Source: Pleodorina starrii (lineage: Eukaryota; Chlorophyta; Chlorophyceae; Chlamydomonadales; Volvocaceae). From it: a stretch of 64,000 nucleotides of DNA. Position 1 is the first letter of the stretch. The number at the start of each line of letters is the position of its first letter. The notes beneath the pieces were generated by a model. It saw nothing but the letters and a program-made list of their open reading frames with translations. It searched no databases and was not told the origin of the DNA. The DNA lies in contig BRXU01000017.1 in the NCBI GenBank assembly GCA_030267565.1, forward strand, positions 962,501 through 1,026,500, given 5' to 3'. This document shows positions 11,501-21,756 of the stretch, piece by piece. A program made the translations under genes and the position numbers.

Positions 11501-12765
11501 AGGTAGGGCGGAAGAGGGAAGGGGCTTCCGTGCACGGTGGGTTTGTGGGTAAGTGGGCGCCGCGGGAAAGAGGGGCCGTGCCGTGCCAACAGTGCAATTC
11601 TTGAGAGTGGCAGTGGAAACCGAATGGGTTCATTTTTTATTGTTGTATACGACCGCCAACCGCCAACCACCAACCGCAGGAGGTCGATCCCCAGGAGCTG
11701 TCCTGCCTGGCGGGCGCCACCGCGTTGCGTCGGTTGGTGGTTTCTCGGTTGGGCAACCGACACGCCAACGCCTGCTTCGAGGGCTGCGACTGCAGCGGCT
11801 CCCCATTCTCATCGTTGTACCCCAGCCCGTACGGCAGCCCGGGCGGCGCCAGCCCGCCAAGCACCGGCAGCAGCCCGCCGCCGCCGGCCGCCGCCGTCGC
11901 GGCTGCGGCCGTGGCGGCGCCGCCGGCCCTGACGGCCGCGGCGGCAGCCGCGGCGGCGGCGGAGGCGCGCGCTGAGCTGGCGGCGCGGGGCCGGGCGTGC
12001 AGCGCTGCGATCGACGCAGCGGCTGCCGAGGACCGTCGGGGGAGCTGTGGCGGCAGCAGCAGCACCGGAAGCAGTGACGCTTGCGGCCAGCTCAGCGACG
12101 CAAGCGATGACGTCGCCACTTGCTCGTCCGCCTCCGCCTCCCCCAGCTCCTCCTGCGCCACTGGCCTGAGCGCAGAGGTCTCGCAGCGGCGGCTCTCGTC
12201 CCCAAAGTACGACAAGGAGTACGACAGCTCGTCCTGCCAGCCGCCAACCGCCCGCTGCGCGCCGTCGACGGCGGAGGTGGCCAAGGCTGCTGCAAGTTCG
12301 GTCTCCCCGCTAGACGTCCTCACTCGTCAGATGGCGGCCGTGGGGATCTCCTGCTGCTGCAGCGCCAGCGCCCGCCGCGGCTGCGGCAGCTGCAGCTGCG
12401 CGTCGTGCGGCGGCAGCGGCGGCAGCGTCGCCGCTGCCGTCGTTGGGGTCGTGGCGGCCGCGGCGGCCGCGGCGGCCGCGGCGGCGTCGCCCGCGGCCAC
12501 GTCAGCCTGCGGCTTGGAGCGAGCGCTGGCGGCGGTGCCGCCGGTGGCGGCGCCGCTGCCGTGCCTGGCGGAGGCGGCGGAGGCGTCGCGGCTGGGCCTT
12601 GGCGGAGGCCTGCCGCCGCTGCCGCTGTCGCCGCGGCCGGGTCTGGACGGCGCGCTGGGTCACCTGACGGGCCTCACGGCACTGGCGGAAATTCACCTCG
12701 AAGGTACGACACAACTGCGACCGTCATACTACAGCATTCCGGTGAAAGCCGGGAGGATTGGTCCC

Positions 12766-12797
<32 letters not shown>

Positions 12798-13476
12798 CCT
12801 ACCCGCTCGGCGACTGTGCCTGCTGCCGTTGCATCTCACCCCTCCATCCACCCCCATCCGCCCGCAATCGCACCCCACGCCCTCACCCTGCCCGCCTCTC
12901 GCCCGCCTTTCGCCCGTCTCTCGCCCCCCCGCAGCCTGCAACCACATTACCGACGAGGGAGTCGCCCGCCTGGCCCGCCTGCCCCGCCTGGAGCTACTCG
13001 ACCTGGGCGGCTGCAACCGCATCACGGGCCGCACGCTGGGCGCCTTCGCGACCCACGGGTCACTGCAGACGCTGCTCCTCGGCAACTGCGCAGCCCTGAC
13101 CGACGCCGGCCTGACGGCCGCGTCCACCGTCGGCTCTCTGCGCGTGGTGGACGTGTCGGGCTGCAACCGCCTGACCGACGCCGGCACAGTGACCCTTGGG
13201 TCGCTGCGGCGCCTGGCGCGCCTGTCGCTGCGCAGCAACAGCAAGTGCTCGGACGTCACCGTGGCGGCGCTGGCGGAGCTGCCTGCGCTGCAGTGGCTGT
13301 GCTTGTCGCTGTGCGGCATCACGGACGGCGCGCTGCGGCTGCTGGGCGGCGCGGGGGCGTCGAGGTCGTTGACGTGGCTGGATCTGAGCCATTGTTGGCG
13401 GTTGAGTCGGGCGGGTGTACGGCAGCTGGAGGCGGAGCGCGCGCAGCTCAAGGTCATATTCAGCGGCCGCAACTAA
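8525..13476 (+). CDS. F-box/leucine-rich-repeat protein (AMN1/FBXL-like, LRR-CC type)
   Basis: Eight exons join in phase to ~1033 aa: 8525-8718, 8866-9055, 9350-9716, 9935-10159, 10585-10778, 11023-11388, 11680-12703 and 12935-13476 (TAA). Exon 5 could also end at 10772. Residues ~8-45 fit an F-box (hydrophobic start, then Leu-Arg-Gly-Val-Ser-Arg-Asp-Trp-Lys-Gly-Leu-Ala). The rest holds a dozen or more LRRs of the Cys-containing class, with motifs like GCKLITNDGL, GGCNRITGRTL, SGCNRLTDAG and SHCWRLSRAG. Exon 3 has an Ala/Pro insert; exon 7 has a ~250-residue Ala/Ser/Cys-rich insert between repeats. In this family the F-box binds Skp1 of an SCF ubiquitin ligase and the LRRs bind the substrate; the substrate here is unknown. 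Introns 4 to 7 carry simple repeats. LRR identity is strong, F-box moderate. Confidence 0.82.
10163..10350. repeat. GGCTGGCTGGCGGGC minisatellite in F-box/LRR intron 4
   Basis: Degenerate tandem array of CTGGCTGG/CTGGCGGG units starting a few bases after the donor of exon 4. Open frames across it encode only Trp/Ala/Gly/Leu runs and are not real. Confidence 0.8.
10781..10847 (+). repeat. (GGGA)n microsatellite at a splice donor
   Basis: About 16 GGGA units start a few bases after the probable donor of exon 5 (GTGAGG at 10779). The sense RNA would carry many G3 tracts. A shorter GGGA array (11404-11431) sits in the next intron, also near its donor. Confidence 0.85.
12771..12798 (+). repeat. 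(GT)n microsatellite in F-box/LRR intron 7
   Basis: Perfect GT run in the intron between 12703 and 12935. Confidence 0.85.
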
Positions 13477-13690
13477 GGGGGTACCGGTATTGTGGTTGTT
13501 GCCGTGGGCTGGGGTTTGTGTCTTGAGGGTGAAGGTGTCTCCGAGTGGATGTGAGGGTTTGTGTCTGGAGTGGGGCCATGCTCTGTCCTTCCGTGTGCGA
13601 GATCGGTCCGGAGAGGAGCGGAGCGCTTAGTGCGACACGAGCTTACCTGTTGACGTGTTTTGTCGTTTTGTTGCTAAACCCTGAGTTAAG

Positions 13691-13720
13691 GTCACACAAA
13701 AACGGTACTTTTTGTGTGAC
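13691..13720. other. perfect 12-bp stem, 6-nt loop hairpin
   Basis: GTCACACAAAAA at 13691-13702 is the exact reverse complement of TTTTTGTGTGAC at 13709-13720, with CGGTAC as the loop. It lies 215 bp past the F-box/LRR stop codon, so it could form in the 3' UTR. The role is unknown. Confidence 0.85.
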
Positions 13721-13730
13721 CTGACCTGAC

Positions 13731-13760
13731 CGGACCGGACCGGACCGGACCGGACCGGAC
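13731..13760. repeat. (ACCGG)n microsatellite
   Basis: Six ACCGG units directly follow the hairpin. GGACCGGACGGGCTG recurs about 40 bp downstream in a degenerate duplication. Confidence 0.8.
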
Positions 13761-16250
13761 GGGCTGACGGGCTGTCACGTTGTGTACACATCGGACCGGA
13801 CGGGCTGTGGCGTCGTGTGCACATCGCGGCAAGCAGCGGCACAGCGCAATGCTTATAGAACGCGCCGCAGTGCGGTGTGTTTGCGTTGCGTTGCGGTGCG
13901 ATGCAAATGACGCGACGCCGGGCACAGACGAGGGGGATATTGGAAGGGCGTGATCGTGTGTTTGGTTGACTGGACGATAGAATCCCCCCGCTGGCCGCCG
14001 CCCCCTAACGTCCCGAGTGATCCGAACGGGCACTGTTGGTTTCGTTTCTTGATCCGGGTGCCCTATTCTAGGAGGCGCCGAATCGGAATCCCTCAAGAGA
14101 CAGCATGCCTTAGGTTGAGCGTGATTAGTCCTCCACCCGCGTTGTTGAGCGTGATTGGTCTCCACCCGCGCTGTTGCGCGCTGCTGTGTGTGTGTGCGAG
14201 TGCGCGTTCCGTGTCGGTCTGGGAGTTGTTGTCCTGGCTGACGCCGTACAGCCGTACGGCGTGGTCTCGGTGCATGTCTCGGTGCATGCAACCATCCCGA
14301 AGCTCTGGCGTGCTCTGCACCGTCTTGGCGTGTGTGTGTATATGTGTATGTGTATGTGTGTGTGATGTATATTGGCACAACTTACCTTCTCGTTGAATAT
14401 TGAAGTACCGGCACGTGCCGACATGTGCTGTCCTGGTCGCGCACGCACGCACGTGCGCACGCTCACTCGGTGTACTCGTACCGCCCTGTGTCGGCCGATC
14501 GCACTTTGCCTGCGTGAGTGTGTGCGCGCGTGTGTGTGTGAGGGAGAGAGAGAGACGGTGTTTGTCGTTGATGCGGTGTAGGGCTCCAAATAGATCCTCT
14601 GGAAAGGGGAAAGGGAGGGCCACCCGGCCCGGTGTGGACTGTGGGCGTGTGGAGTGGCTTGCGCTCGGACTGGGTGCTTTCTTTCTCCTTCGGAGTGCGT
14701 CTGGCTTCGAGAGCGGCCCCTGCTACCGTACCTGCCGCCCTGAGGTCTCGGTCTCGGTCTCTAAGCGGCGCGCGTGGCCGCTCACCGCTGGTGTGCGACA
14801 GCGGACGACGCGTCGGGGGGGGAAGATGGGGTGCCTCTCGTTAGTTGTACCATACTTGGTTCTGCTTGTTCGCGTGGGCCGCCGCCCTCAGCGCACGCGC
14901 CCCCAGGAGGCGTCAGCGGCTATCCCCTCTCTTCGCCGCGCATGATGCCTTTACTTTTGCCCCCCCTTGGGGTTTTTGGACGGCGCTCCGGCGTTTCGCG
15001 GCCGCATCTCGTGGGGTTTTTGTTTCCCGGTTCTGACGATGCTGCGGGCGTGTGCTCACCTACTCCGGCACCCGCCGTCCGCGCCAGGCTGTGCAGCCAT
15101 TCGCTGCGCCAAAGGGCCGCCACGGTACGCGCCATGCGGCGGGTCGGGGCCGCCCCGTGCGTGTAGCAGCATACACCGCCCCCCACCGGCCCGCCGAGCT
15201 GTTTTCATGGAGGGAAGATCGATGGCAAAATCAATATGGCGCTTTCCTTCTTTACCGCGGCGTTCCGCACTGTGTTTGTGGGGCGGCTTTTGGGCCTGTC
15301 AGTTCGGATCCGCCCGCTGTCGCGAATTTAAATTTGAAAAGAAGGGCGTCATGGGCGGCTGCCTGGCTTAGATTTTAGTCAGTCGCCGGCCGCCCGTCTC
15401 TTGGCTAGGGGCGTTTCCCGGCATCGTGCAGTGCACCAAGGGCCCGCTGGCTCGTTGGCCCGTTGGCTCTACCTGCACTGTCCTAGAGTTTGGAGCCCAC
15501 TGATGTAACCACCACACACGGAATGTTCCCCCGTTTCCTCCGTACTTGATGGATTTCGTCGCAGCCTGGTTTGTCATACCGGTAATGTCATAATACGGTA
15601 ACACATATTGTAATGCGAACAGGCGGAGTGAAGGCGCCGAGGGGCCCCCTTCCGCGCCCGCCACGCCCGCCACTGCATACGATGCCGCAAGCACGTGGCC
15701 ATCGGTGGCCGGGCTGCAGGCCCCCTAGGCCCTAGCACATGACTCGTGCTGCACTTAACCGGGAATTACCGCGGACCCTAAGATGTGACTGACTACACAC
15801 ATGGAGCTATCGTTGGAGCTGGCCAGGGGTGAGCTTCGTTGCTCGCAGGTGGGTCTCATCGCCGTCGCCGTGTATACTTGCACGCACAGCAGCGTGGTGT
15901 GGGTGAGCCTGCTTAGGCCACGGCAGCCAACTCGCAGCGGGTCAGCCCTCAACAGAAAACATACAATTTCAGCTGTACTTCGCATCTGTCCATTGCCTCC
16001 TTCCATTGCCTCCTGTCTCGCGGAGTAGGTCGGGCATCCGCCGGAGCTTTGCCATGGTGCTCCCTTTTCCCAAGGAACGTCCCTTGCTCTACTATATAGC
16101 CCCTGGGAATCAGGATGGTTGTAGAGTGCGTTGGCTGGAGATATCGGTGGTGTTCATCTCCCCCGAACGCTGTGGTTGCGTTTCCGACGGCTCACTACTT
16201 AGGGTACAGTAAGCGCGGGTGTTTCCGTTCACGACGTGAACGACTGGTGA

Positions 16251-16311
16251 CTGTTCGCTGAACGTTCACTGACTGTTCGCTGAACGTTCACTGAATGTTC
16301 AGTGAACGTTC
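16251..16311. repeat. tandem 22-bp repeat ending in a 30-bp palindrome
   Basis: CTGTTCGCTGAACGTTCACTGA occurs at about 16251-16272 and is repeated directly after. The second copy runs into a palindrome at 16282-16311 (GAACGTTCACTGAA / TGTTCAGTGAACGTTC) that is self-complementary except at the two central bases. A shorter palindrome, GTTCACGACGTGAAC, lies just upstream near 16227. Confidence 0.8.
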
Positions 16312-16365
16312 GTCAAAGCAGGTGCATCAAACGAAATGCCGGACCCGACGAAATAAATCATCTGA

Positions 16366-16930
16366 GGATGCACGGCCGGCCAATGCTTGTCGAGAAGCAG
16401 CAGCGCCTTGTCAAGATCCATGTTGACTATGCAGAACTAGCCGACAGAGAAACTCATTCGGGAGTGCCGAATCATTGTGCGGGACCGTTGCGCTTGTAGG
16501 TCGTACTATTTCGGAAAATAGTACGGCACGACATGCTCCAGCGCTGTTCCCGCGCACATAAAAGGTATTCACATACCGGTAACTGCTTGGCCTTGTATCG
16601 GTTCGTTATATGTGCCCCAGCAGCTTTGGTCACTTAGGCAGCTATTCATAAGTGGGCATGGTGCTTGTAGGTCGTACTATTTCGGAAAATAGTAAGGCAC
16701 GCATGCTCCAGCGCTGTTCCCGCGCACATAAAAGATATTCACATAACTGCTTGGCCTTGTATCGGTTCGTTATATGTGCCCCAGCAGCTTTGGTCACTTA
16801 GGCAGCTATTCATAAGTGGGCATGACCACGCAATTCTCTGAGCTATTACGCGTAGCACGTGATTGCATTAAACAAGCAGATGACATCAAGGCCGTGCGTG
16901 ATATAGCACTATTCGAGCTCGCGCGCTGTA
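16366..16930. mobile_element. rearranged fragment of the inverted-repeat element with 160-170 bp tandem duplication
   Basis: Sequence matches the interior of the elements at 6629-7489 and 46627-47356: the Lys/Gln-rich segment, the TACTATTTcGGAAAATAGTA palindrome, and the CGGTTCGTTATATGTG block. The block starting CTTGTAGGTCGTACTAT occurs twice in tandem, units about 16491-16660 and 16661-16822. The second unit runs into the start of the small element ORF (16816 onward). I did not find either terminal inverted repeat here, so it is an internal fragment or a derivative. Confidence 0.6.
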
Positions 16931-17893
16931 CAACACACCGTCCGCTCTGCCGCCCAAAAATGAAGCCGCCCTGCCTTGTCCTTGCCAGCGCGCTACTCGC
17001 AGCGGCAACTTGTGAAGCTATTACAGTTTAAATACCGATGTTGATACGGGCGGTGCGACACGATCTGGTCCGATGGCTGGTGGACGGTCCTAGGCAGCAA
17101 AGCGGCAGCTGACGCAGTTAGATAATCGCACCTGTTAAGGCTCGTTCAAGCACCTGTTAAGGCTCGTTCAAGCTAACGAACTATGCAGACGCTGAGCGGG
17201 CCAGTCGTCGAGGGCGATACCGGTAACGTTTTTTTCGGGCTGACATTGGCAAACGGTGTAGAGTGTTTTGATTGCAGATGATTGCAGAAGAGTAAATTTT
17301 TCGAAATGTGCTGTGGTTCGATAAAGAAAATCCGTGTTTACGAAACCTGATGACGCGCCGATAAAATAGGAGTCACGTCTCTCCTAACAGTCATGAAGCA
17401 TTGAAGAGTTCTTTGCCGACGCCTGTGTTGGAGTAACAAGTACCCCAAGCGTCGCCGTTCACGAAGCATCACGGAAGATGTGTGTCCTATGACGTTGGGG
17501 GCTCGGGGATCGGGGCCCTGGCTGGGCCCAGATGGGCCCTGGCTGGGCCCAACCGCCCGTGGTTGTTGCCCGTTGCAAGCTGGTGGCCCCATCCGGAACT
17601 TCTTTCAAGGAGAGCATGTGCCCAAATTGCTCACATGACTTTGGACCGTAGTGTTTGTCGTGCTGTCAATGCGTAGAACCTGTAGAGCTCTTGAGCGACG
17701 ACACACTGAGGATGCACATAATGAACATCTTAAGCTAACTAATAGCGCTGCAAAGCTTTATGCTTGCATCTAGATAAAGTCATTTTGCAGCCCTGTCGTT
17801 AAGATATCTGAATACCGTAACAGCTCTAAGCGACCATCATTGCACTTACGCCTAGCTTCTTGACACCTTTTTACATACCTAATTTGGTCTTTC

Positions 17894-20348
17894 ATGATAG
17901 AATCCGCGGCACATTTCTTTAGGCGCCTGCGTGATGCCACCGCGCAGGCCCACCTAGGTGACGACTCGGTCTCAGCGGAGCGCGCCCGCCGTAACGACCT
18001 TATAGCTCGCCTGGACAGCCTCGGCGGCCCCCCCGCCGCTGCCCCTTCCGCCGCCGCCGCCCCAGCCACTCCCAATGGCACCGCTGCCGCTCCCAACGGC
18101 GCCGCTGCCACCGCCTCCCCTCCCAGCGAGTCTCAGCCGCCTCCACCTCCCCTTCCGCCTCCCAGCGCGGAGGAGCTCAACGCCGCCGACCTCGACGGCG
18201 GCCCCGTTGCCGCGCCGCTGCGGTTGCCGCCGCTCATGCCGCCCGCCTGGCTCCACCTAAACAACCTGCAATTGTACTACCTCCGAAACCAGCCCCTGGA
18301 ACAGATCGCGCAGCAGCTGCTGCAGCGGGCCTTGGCGCCCGCAGCGGCGGCGGCGGCGGCGGCGGGAAAGAGACAGCCCCGAGGGAGCCCCTCAGCGCCT
18401 GCGGCGCCGCAGGCGCGGCAGCAGTCGCCTGCGGCGCCCTGGGCAGCTGTGCTTTCCCTAGCTGCGGCCTCCGCCGACACCTTCAGTGACCTTTTGGAGC
18501 GCCGCCTGCGCTCCATCCTAACCAGTCGCGTGCATGCGCTGGTGGGCTGCTTCGATACGGCGCAGCAGCTGTACGACTGGACGAGCATGGCGGCGCTGCC
18601 GCCGGAGGTACGGCAGGCGGGCGTGTTTGTGGTGATCAACACAAGCGAGGCCGCGATGCGCGCGCAGGTAAGGGGGGTAAAGGGGTATGGGGGTTGAAAC
18701 CCATTTCCGCCGTTGAATCCGCTTCTCCGGACCCGTTTCTCCCTGAACTTGTAGAAGTGGGTTTCGGAGAAGAACCTCACAGTGTCCGCTCGCAACCCGC
18801 CTCGCCCTGCACTGCTACTGCCGGGGACCCCGCGCTAGCCCACTCCCAACTGCTGCCGCAAAACCCACTTCGCTCTTTCCGATGCTGCCGTACCACCAGG
18901 TGTCGCTGCTGCAGGACAAGCTGCTGGCCGAGCCCGTACTCAGTACGGCAGCGCCCGTCACCCGGCAGGACTTTCTTGCGAAGAAGAGCATATGGGACAA
19001 CGAGCCGCGCTTCATGCAGCTGCGCGACATTATGCGCGCCTGCACCGCTGGCGGCGGCGACGCCGGCGGCGCCAGCGCCCAACTGTACGACATGCTGCCG
19101 CCGTCGGGGCCGTCGCGTCAGCGCGTGGATGCGGCGGTGGCGGCGGCGCTGGCCGCTGCAGGCCTGCCGCCTGGTTTTGCGTTGCCGCGGCCGCTGCTGG
19201 ACGCCGCTGTGGCGGCCGCCTCGCGCTCGCTGATGCTGCAGGCGCCGCGAGGCGGCAGCGGCGGCGGCGCCGCCGCCGCCGCCGCCGCCGCGGCCGCCGG
19301 CAGGCCGGCGCCCTTCACAGGCGCCCAGACGCCGTACAGCGTCACAGTAATGGGCTCACACAACTCGTACTTGTACGGCGAGCTCCGAAAGCGGCTACGG
19401 CCGCTGGACGTTGCCCTCAGCGGCGGCGACCCCGACGCGCCTCCGGAGCTGGTGCCGCTGGGCTTCCGACCGGGGCCTGTCGTACGTGACGGCCGGTTGA
19501 TGCCGCACATCGGGTACGGCGGCTGGAACGCGGAGAGCCAGCTGGCGTTGAATGCGCTGGGTTCGCTGTCGCAGGCGCAGTTCCGGGCGGCGGCGCGCAG
19601 CGCCGCGGAGGCGGTGACGTCGACGGCGGCGGCGTCGACGGCGGCGGCGGCGGCCGAGGCGGAGCTGCCGCCGCTGATGAACGGCCTGAACGCGCCCGTG
19701 CTGGTACTGAGTGGCGGCATGGCGTCGACGCCGATCCACATCGAAGACTTGGCGTTACCGGCGCTCAACTCGAATGTGGGCCCATCCTGCAAGGTGTGGG
19801 ACGTGGCGCGGCTGGACCGAGTGGGGCGGGAGCCGCTCATATCGGCGGTGCTAGGAGGTGACGGCGGCGCCGCCGCCGGCGGCGGCGGCGCGGAGCGGCT
19901 GTTCCGCCTGCGCAGCAAGCAGGACTTCCGGGACCTTCTGGAGCTCGCCCACGGCGCGGGCTGGGCCGACGGCGACGTCATCACTGTCGTACAGCAGCCC
20001 GGCACGCGTGTCGTCACGACGCCGGGCTACGTGTGGCACAACACCGTGTCGGCGGGCGCGGGAATCGCGCTGTCGACGAACTGGATGGAGCTGCCGACCC
20101 AGCCGGAGGGCGCCTGGCGGGCGCACTTCGATGCCGTACTGGACGAGATGTCGGACTTTGCGCGTCGAGTGGAGTACGACGCACAGAAGATGGGTTGGAT
20201 GGCGGGCGCGTTGCAGTTGCTCGACGGTTCGCTGGGATCCGATGTTACGGCGAGTCTGAGCGACGAAGCGGCGGGGCAGCTGCGGGCGCTGCAGACCAAG
20301 ATAACGGCGGCTTCGGAGCGGCAGGCGCGCAACAAGCGCCGGCGCTGA
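17894..20348 (+). CDS. JmjC-domain protein
   Basis: Two exons, 17894-18667 and 18900-20348 (TGA), give 740 aa; the junction is phase 0 (...Arg-Ala-Gln | Val-Ser-Leu-Leu-Gln). The C-terminal half has a JmjC-type double-stranded beta-helix signature: Thr-Pro-Ile-His-Ile-Glu-Asp with His538 and Glu540, and a distal Trp-His-Asn-Thr-Val-Ser-Ala-Gly with His638. These fit the His-X-Glu...His iron ligands of Fe(II)/2-oxoglutarate oxygenases such as histone demethylases. No PHD, JmjN, Tudor or zinc finger is visible, so the substrate cannot be named; histone or other protein demethylation or hydroxylation are options. Ala/Pro- and Ala/Gly-rich inserts break the N-terminal half. A TGTAA at 20924-20928 gives a ~580-nt 3' UTR. 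The start is the first in-frame ATG in a shift from AT-rich to GC-rich sequence. Confidence 0.8.
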
Positions 20349-21756
20349 TGGGTTTCGGAGCCCTGATGCGTCGGCAGCGGCGGCGGCGCCGGCGGGCCGT
20401 AGTCCTAGGTGCCCTTGGCTAGGGTTCTAGGGCCCCGGTTCGTTGGCGGTTGGCAGTTGGGAGTTGGGCAAGTACGGGGGCTGTGTTGGTGTGCATGGTG
20501 GGTGGTATGGGCAGACGAACCGCAGCGGCGTAACGGACTGAGGCGACGGCCACGAACGGACACAGCATTACTAGTTTAGGATACAGGTAACCTTACCTAT
20601 AGCCGACTGGGCTGTGACGCCGTCGCCGGGTGGTGGTGGATGGGTGAGGGGGCGTCAGGCTGGCATCCGCCAGGCGAATGATGACGCGCGGCGGGGGGGG
20701 GGGTTGGGACTTGAGGGTAAGATGACATGCACTGGCAGTGCCCCTGGACGCCTGGGGGAACCCAATGCTTGGAAAGAGGGGAGGTTTTGAGCGCTCTGGG
20801 CTACGTGGCGGCAGCTTTGCTGTGCTACCGATATCTAGATTAGCCCGTTCTTTCTAGAACTGTTACACAGCCGAAAATGTACAACAGACAAACCAGGCAC
20901 CGTGTTTTTGTTTGTGAGCAGTATGTAAAGGATTTGACTGGCGTTTTTTTGGCAGGTTTCGGACTCCTTTTCGGACAGGGAGCCTTCGCACGATGGAAAT
21001 ATATCTCTTGGGGTTTCCTCGTGTGGTGGTTTCAGTGGATCTGGAGCCAGATCGCGGTCGCGGCAGCGATCTGATCTGGCCTCGCAGGTCTCAAGACCTC
21101 GGCAAACAAGACCTTGGCTATGTTAGGTGCACTTCACCGACTGTAAACCACATGAATGACCCTGTCCTCAGTTGCTTCGCAACCAGATTTATCTGTGCGA
21201 CGCTGCTAACCTGACTGGATAGACTGCTTGCCTGGTCAGGACTCCTTTGCCGACGGCGCGAGCCCGCATATCCATAACGTAAATTATGATGTTAATCAGT
21301 TTGGTTGTCGGCAAATTTTCACGCCTCTCAGGCGTGTGGCAGATGGCACTTAGCAATTAGTAGAGCTCGGGAAAGCCTCTGCCGCGAGTTCCCGCCACAG
21401 CAGACGCCTCATCGACGCCCTTGTATCTCCTTAATATTTCAGAGCGTAATACTCATTCATCTGAAGTAAAATGTGTGAAATGCCTGGTTGAGGATATTGA
21501 CTGGTCCGTCTCGCGGTCCGTCTGTCGTTGTTCAATTCGCCGTACTGTACGCCGTGGATACACCGTTGCCGTTCTCTGCTATCCTGTCCGTAGTGTAGCT
21601 TACAAGTCTCGCATTCTTTCCTCATTCATCCCTTAGTATTTTATGGATCGCTTAGTATTATACGTGTCTTGAACCTTAATCGGGCGACATTTACTAAAGG
21701 ACTTTGCTCATCTACAATAACCAATTCAAAAGCCAAAAGTAATTTCAGTAGGCAAA
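20349..21756. other. JmjC 3' UTR and promoter of NYN gene 1
   Basis: Contains the TGTAA poly(A) signal for the JmjC gene at 20924-20928, a G run near 20692-20703, then lower-GC sequence with no coding signal up to the ATG at 21757. Confidence 0.45.

Larger units (their letters stand above)
13477..17893. other. 4.4-kb gene-poor stretch
   Basis: The left part (to ~15.4 kb) is GC-rich and probably contains the F-box/LRR 3' UTR. It has a hairpin at 13691-13720, an ACCGG array at 13731-13760 and TG-rich runs near 14330-14365. The first TGTAA I noticed is at 15504-15508, which would give an unusually long 2-kb UTR, so the true end is unresolved. The right part is lower in GC and holds palindromes, short tandem repeats and element fragments (16.2-16.9 kb). 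No convincing gene. Confidence 0.4.
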
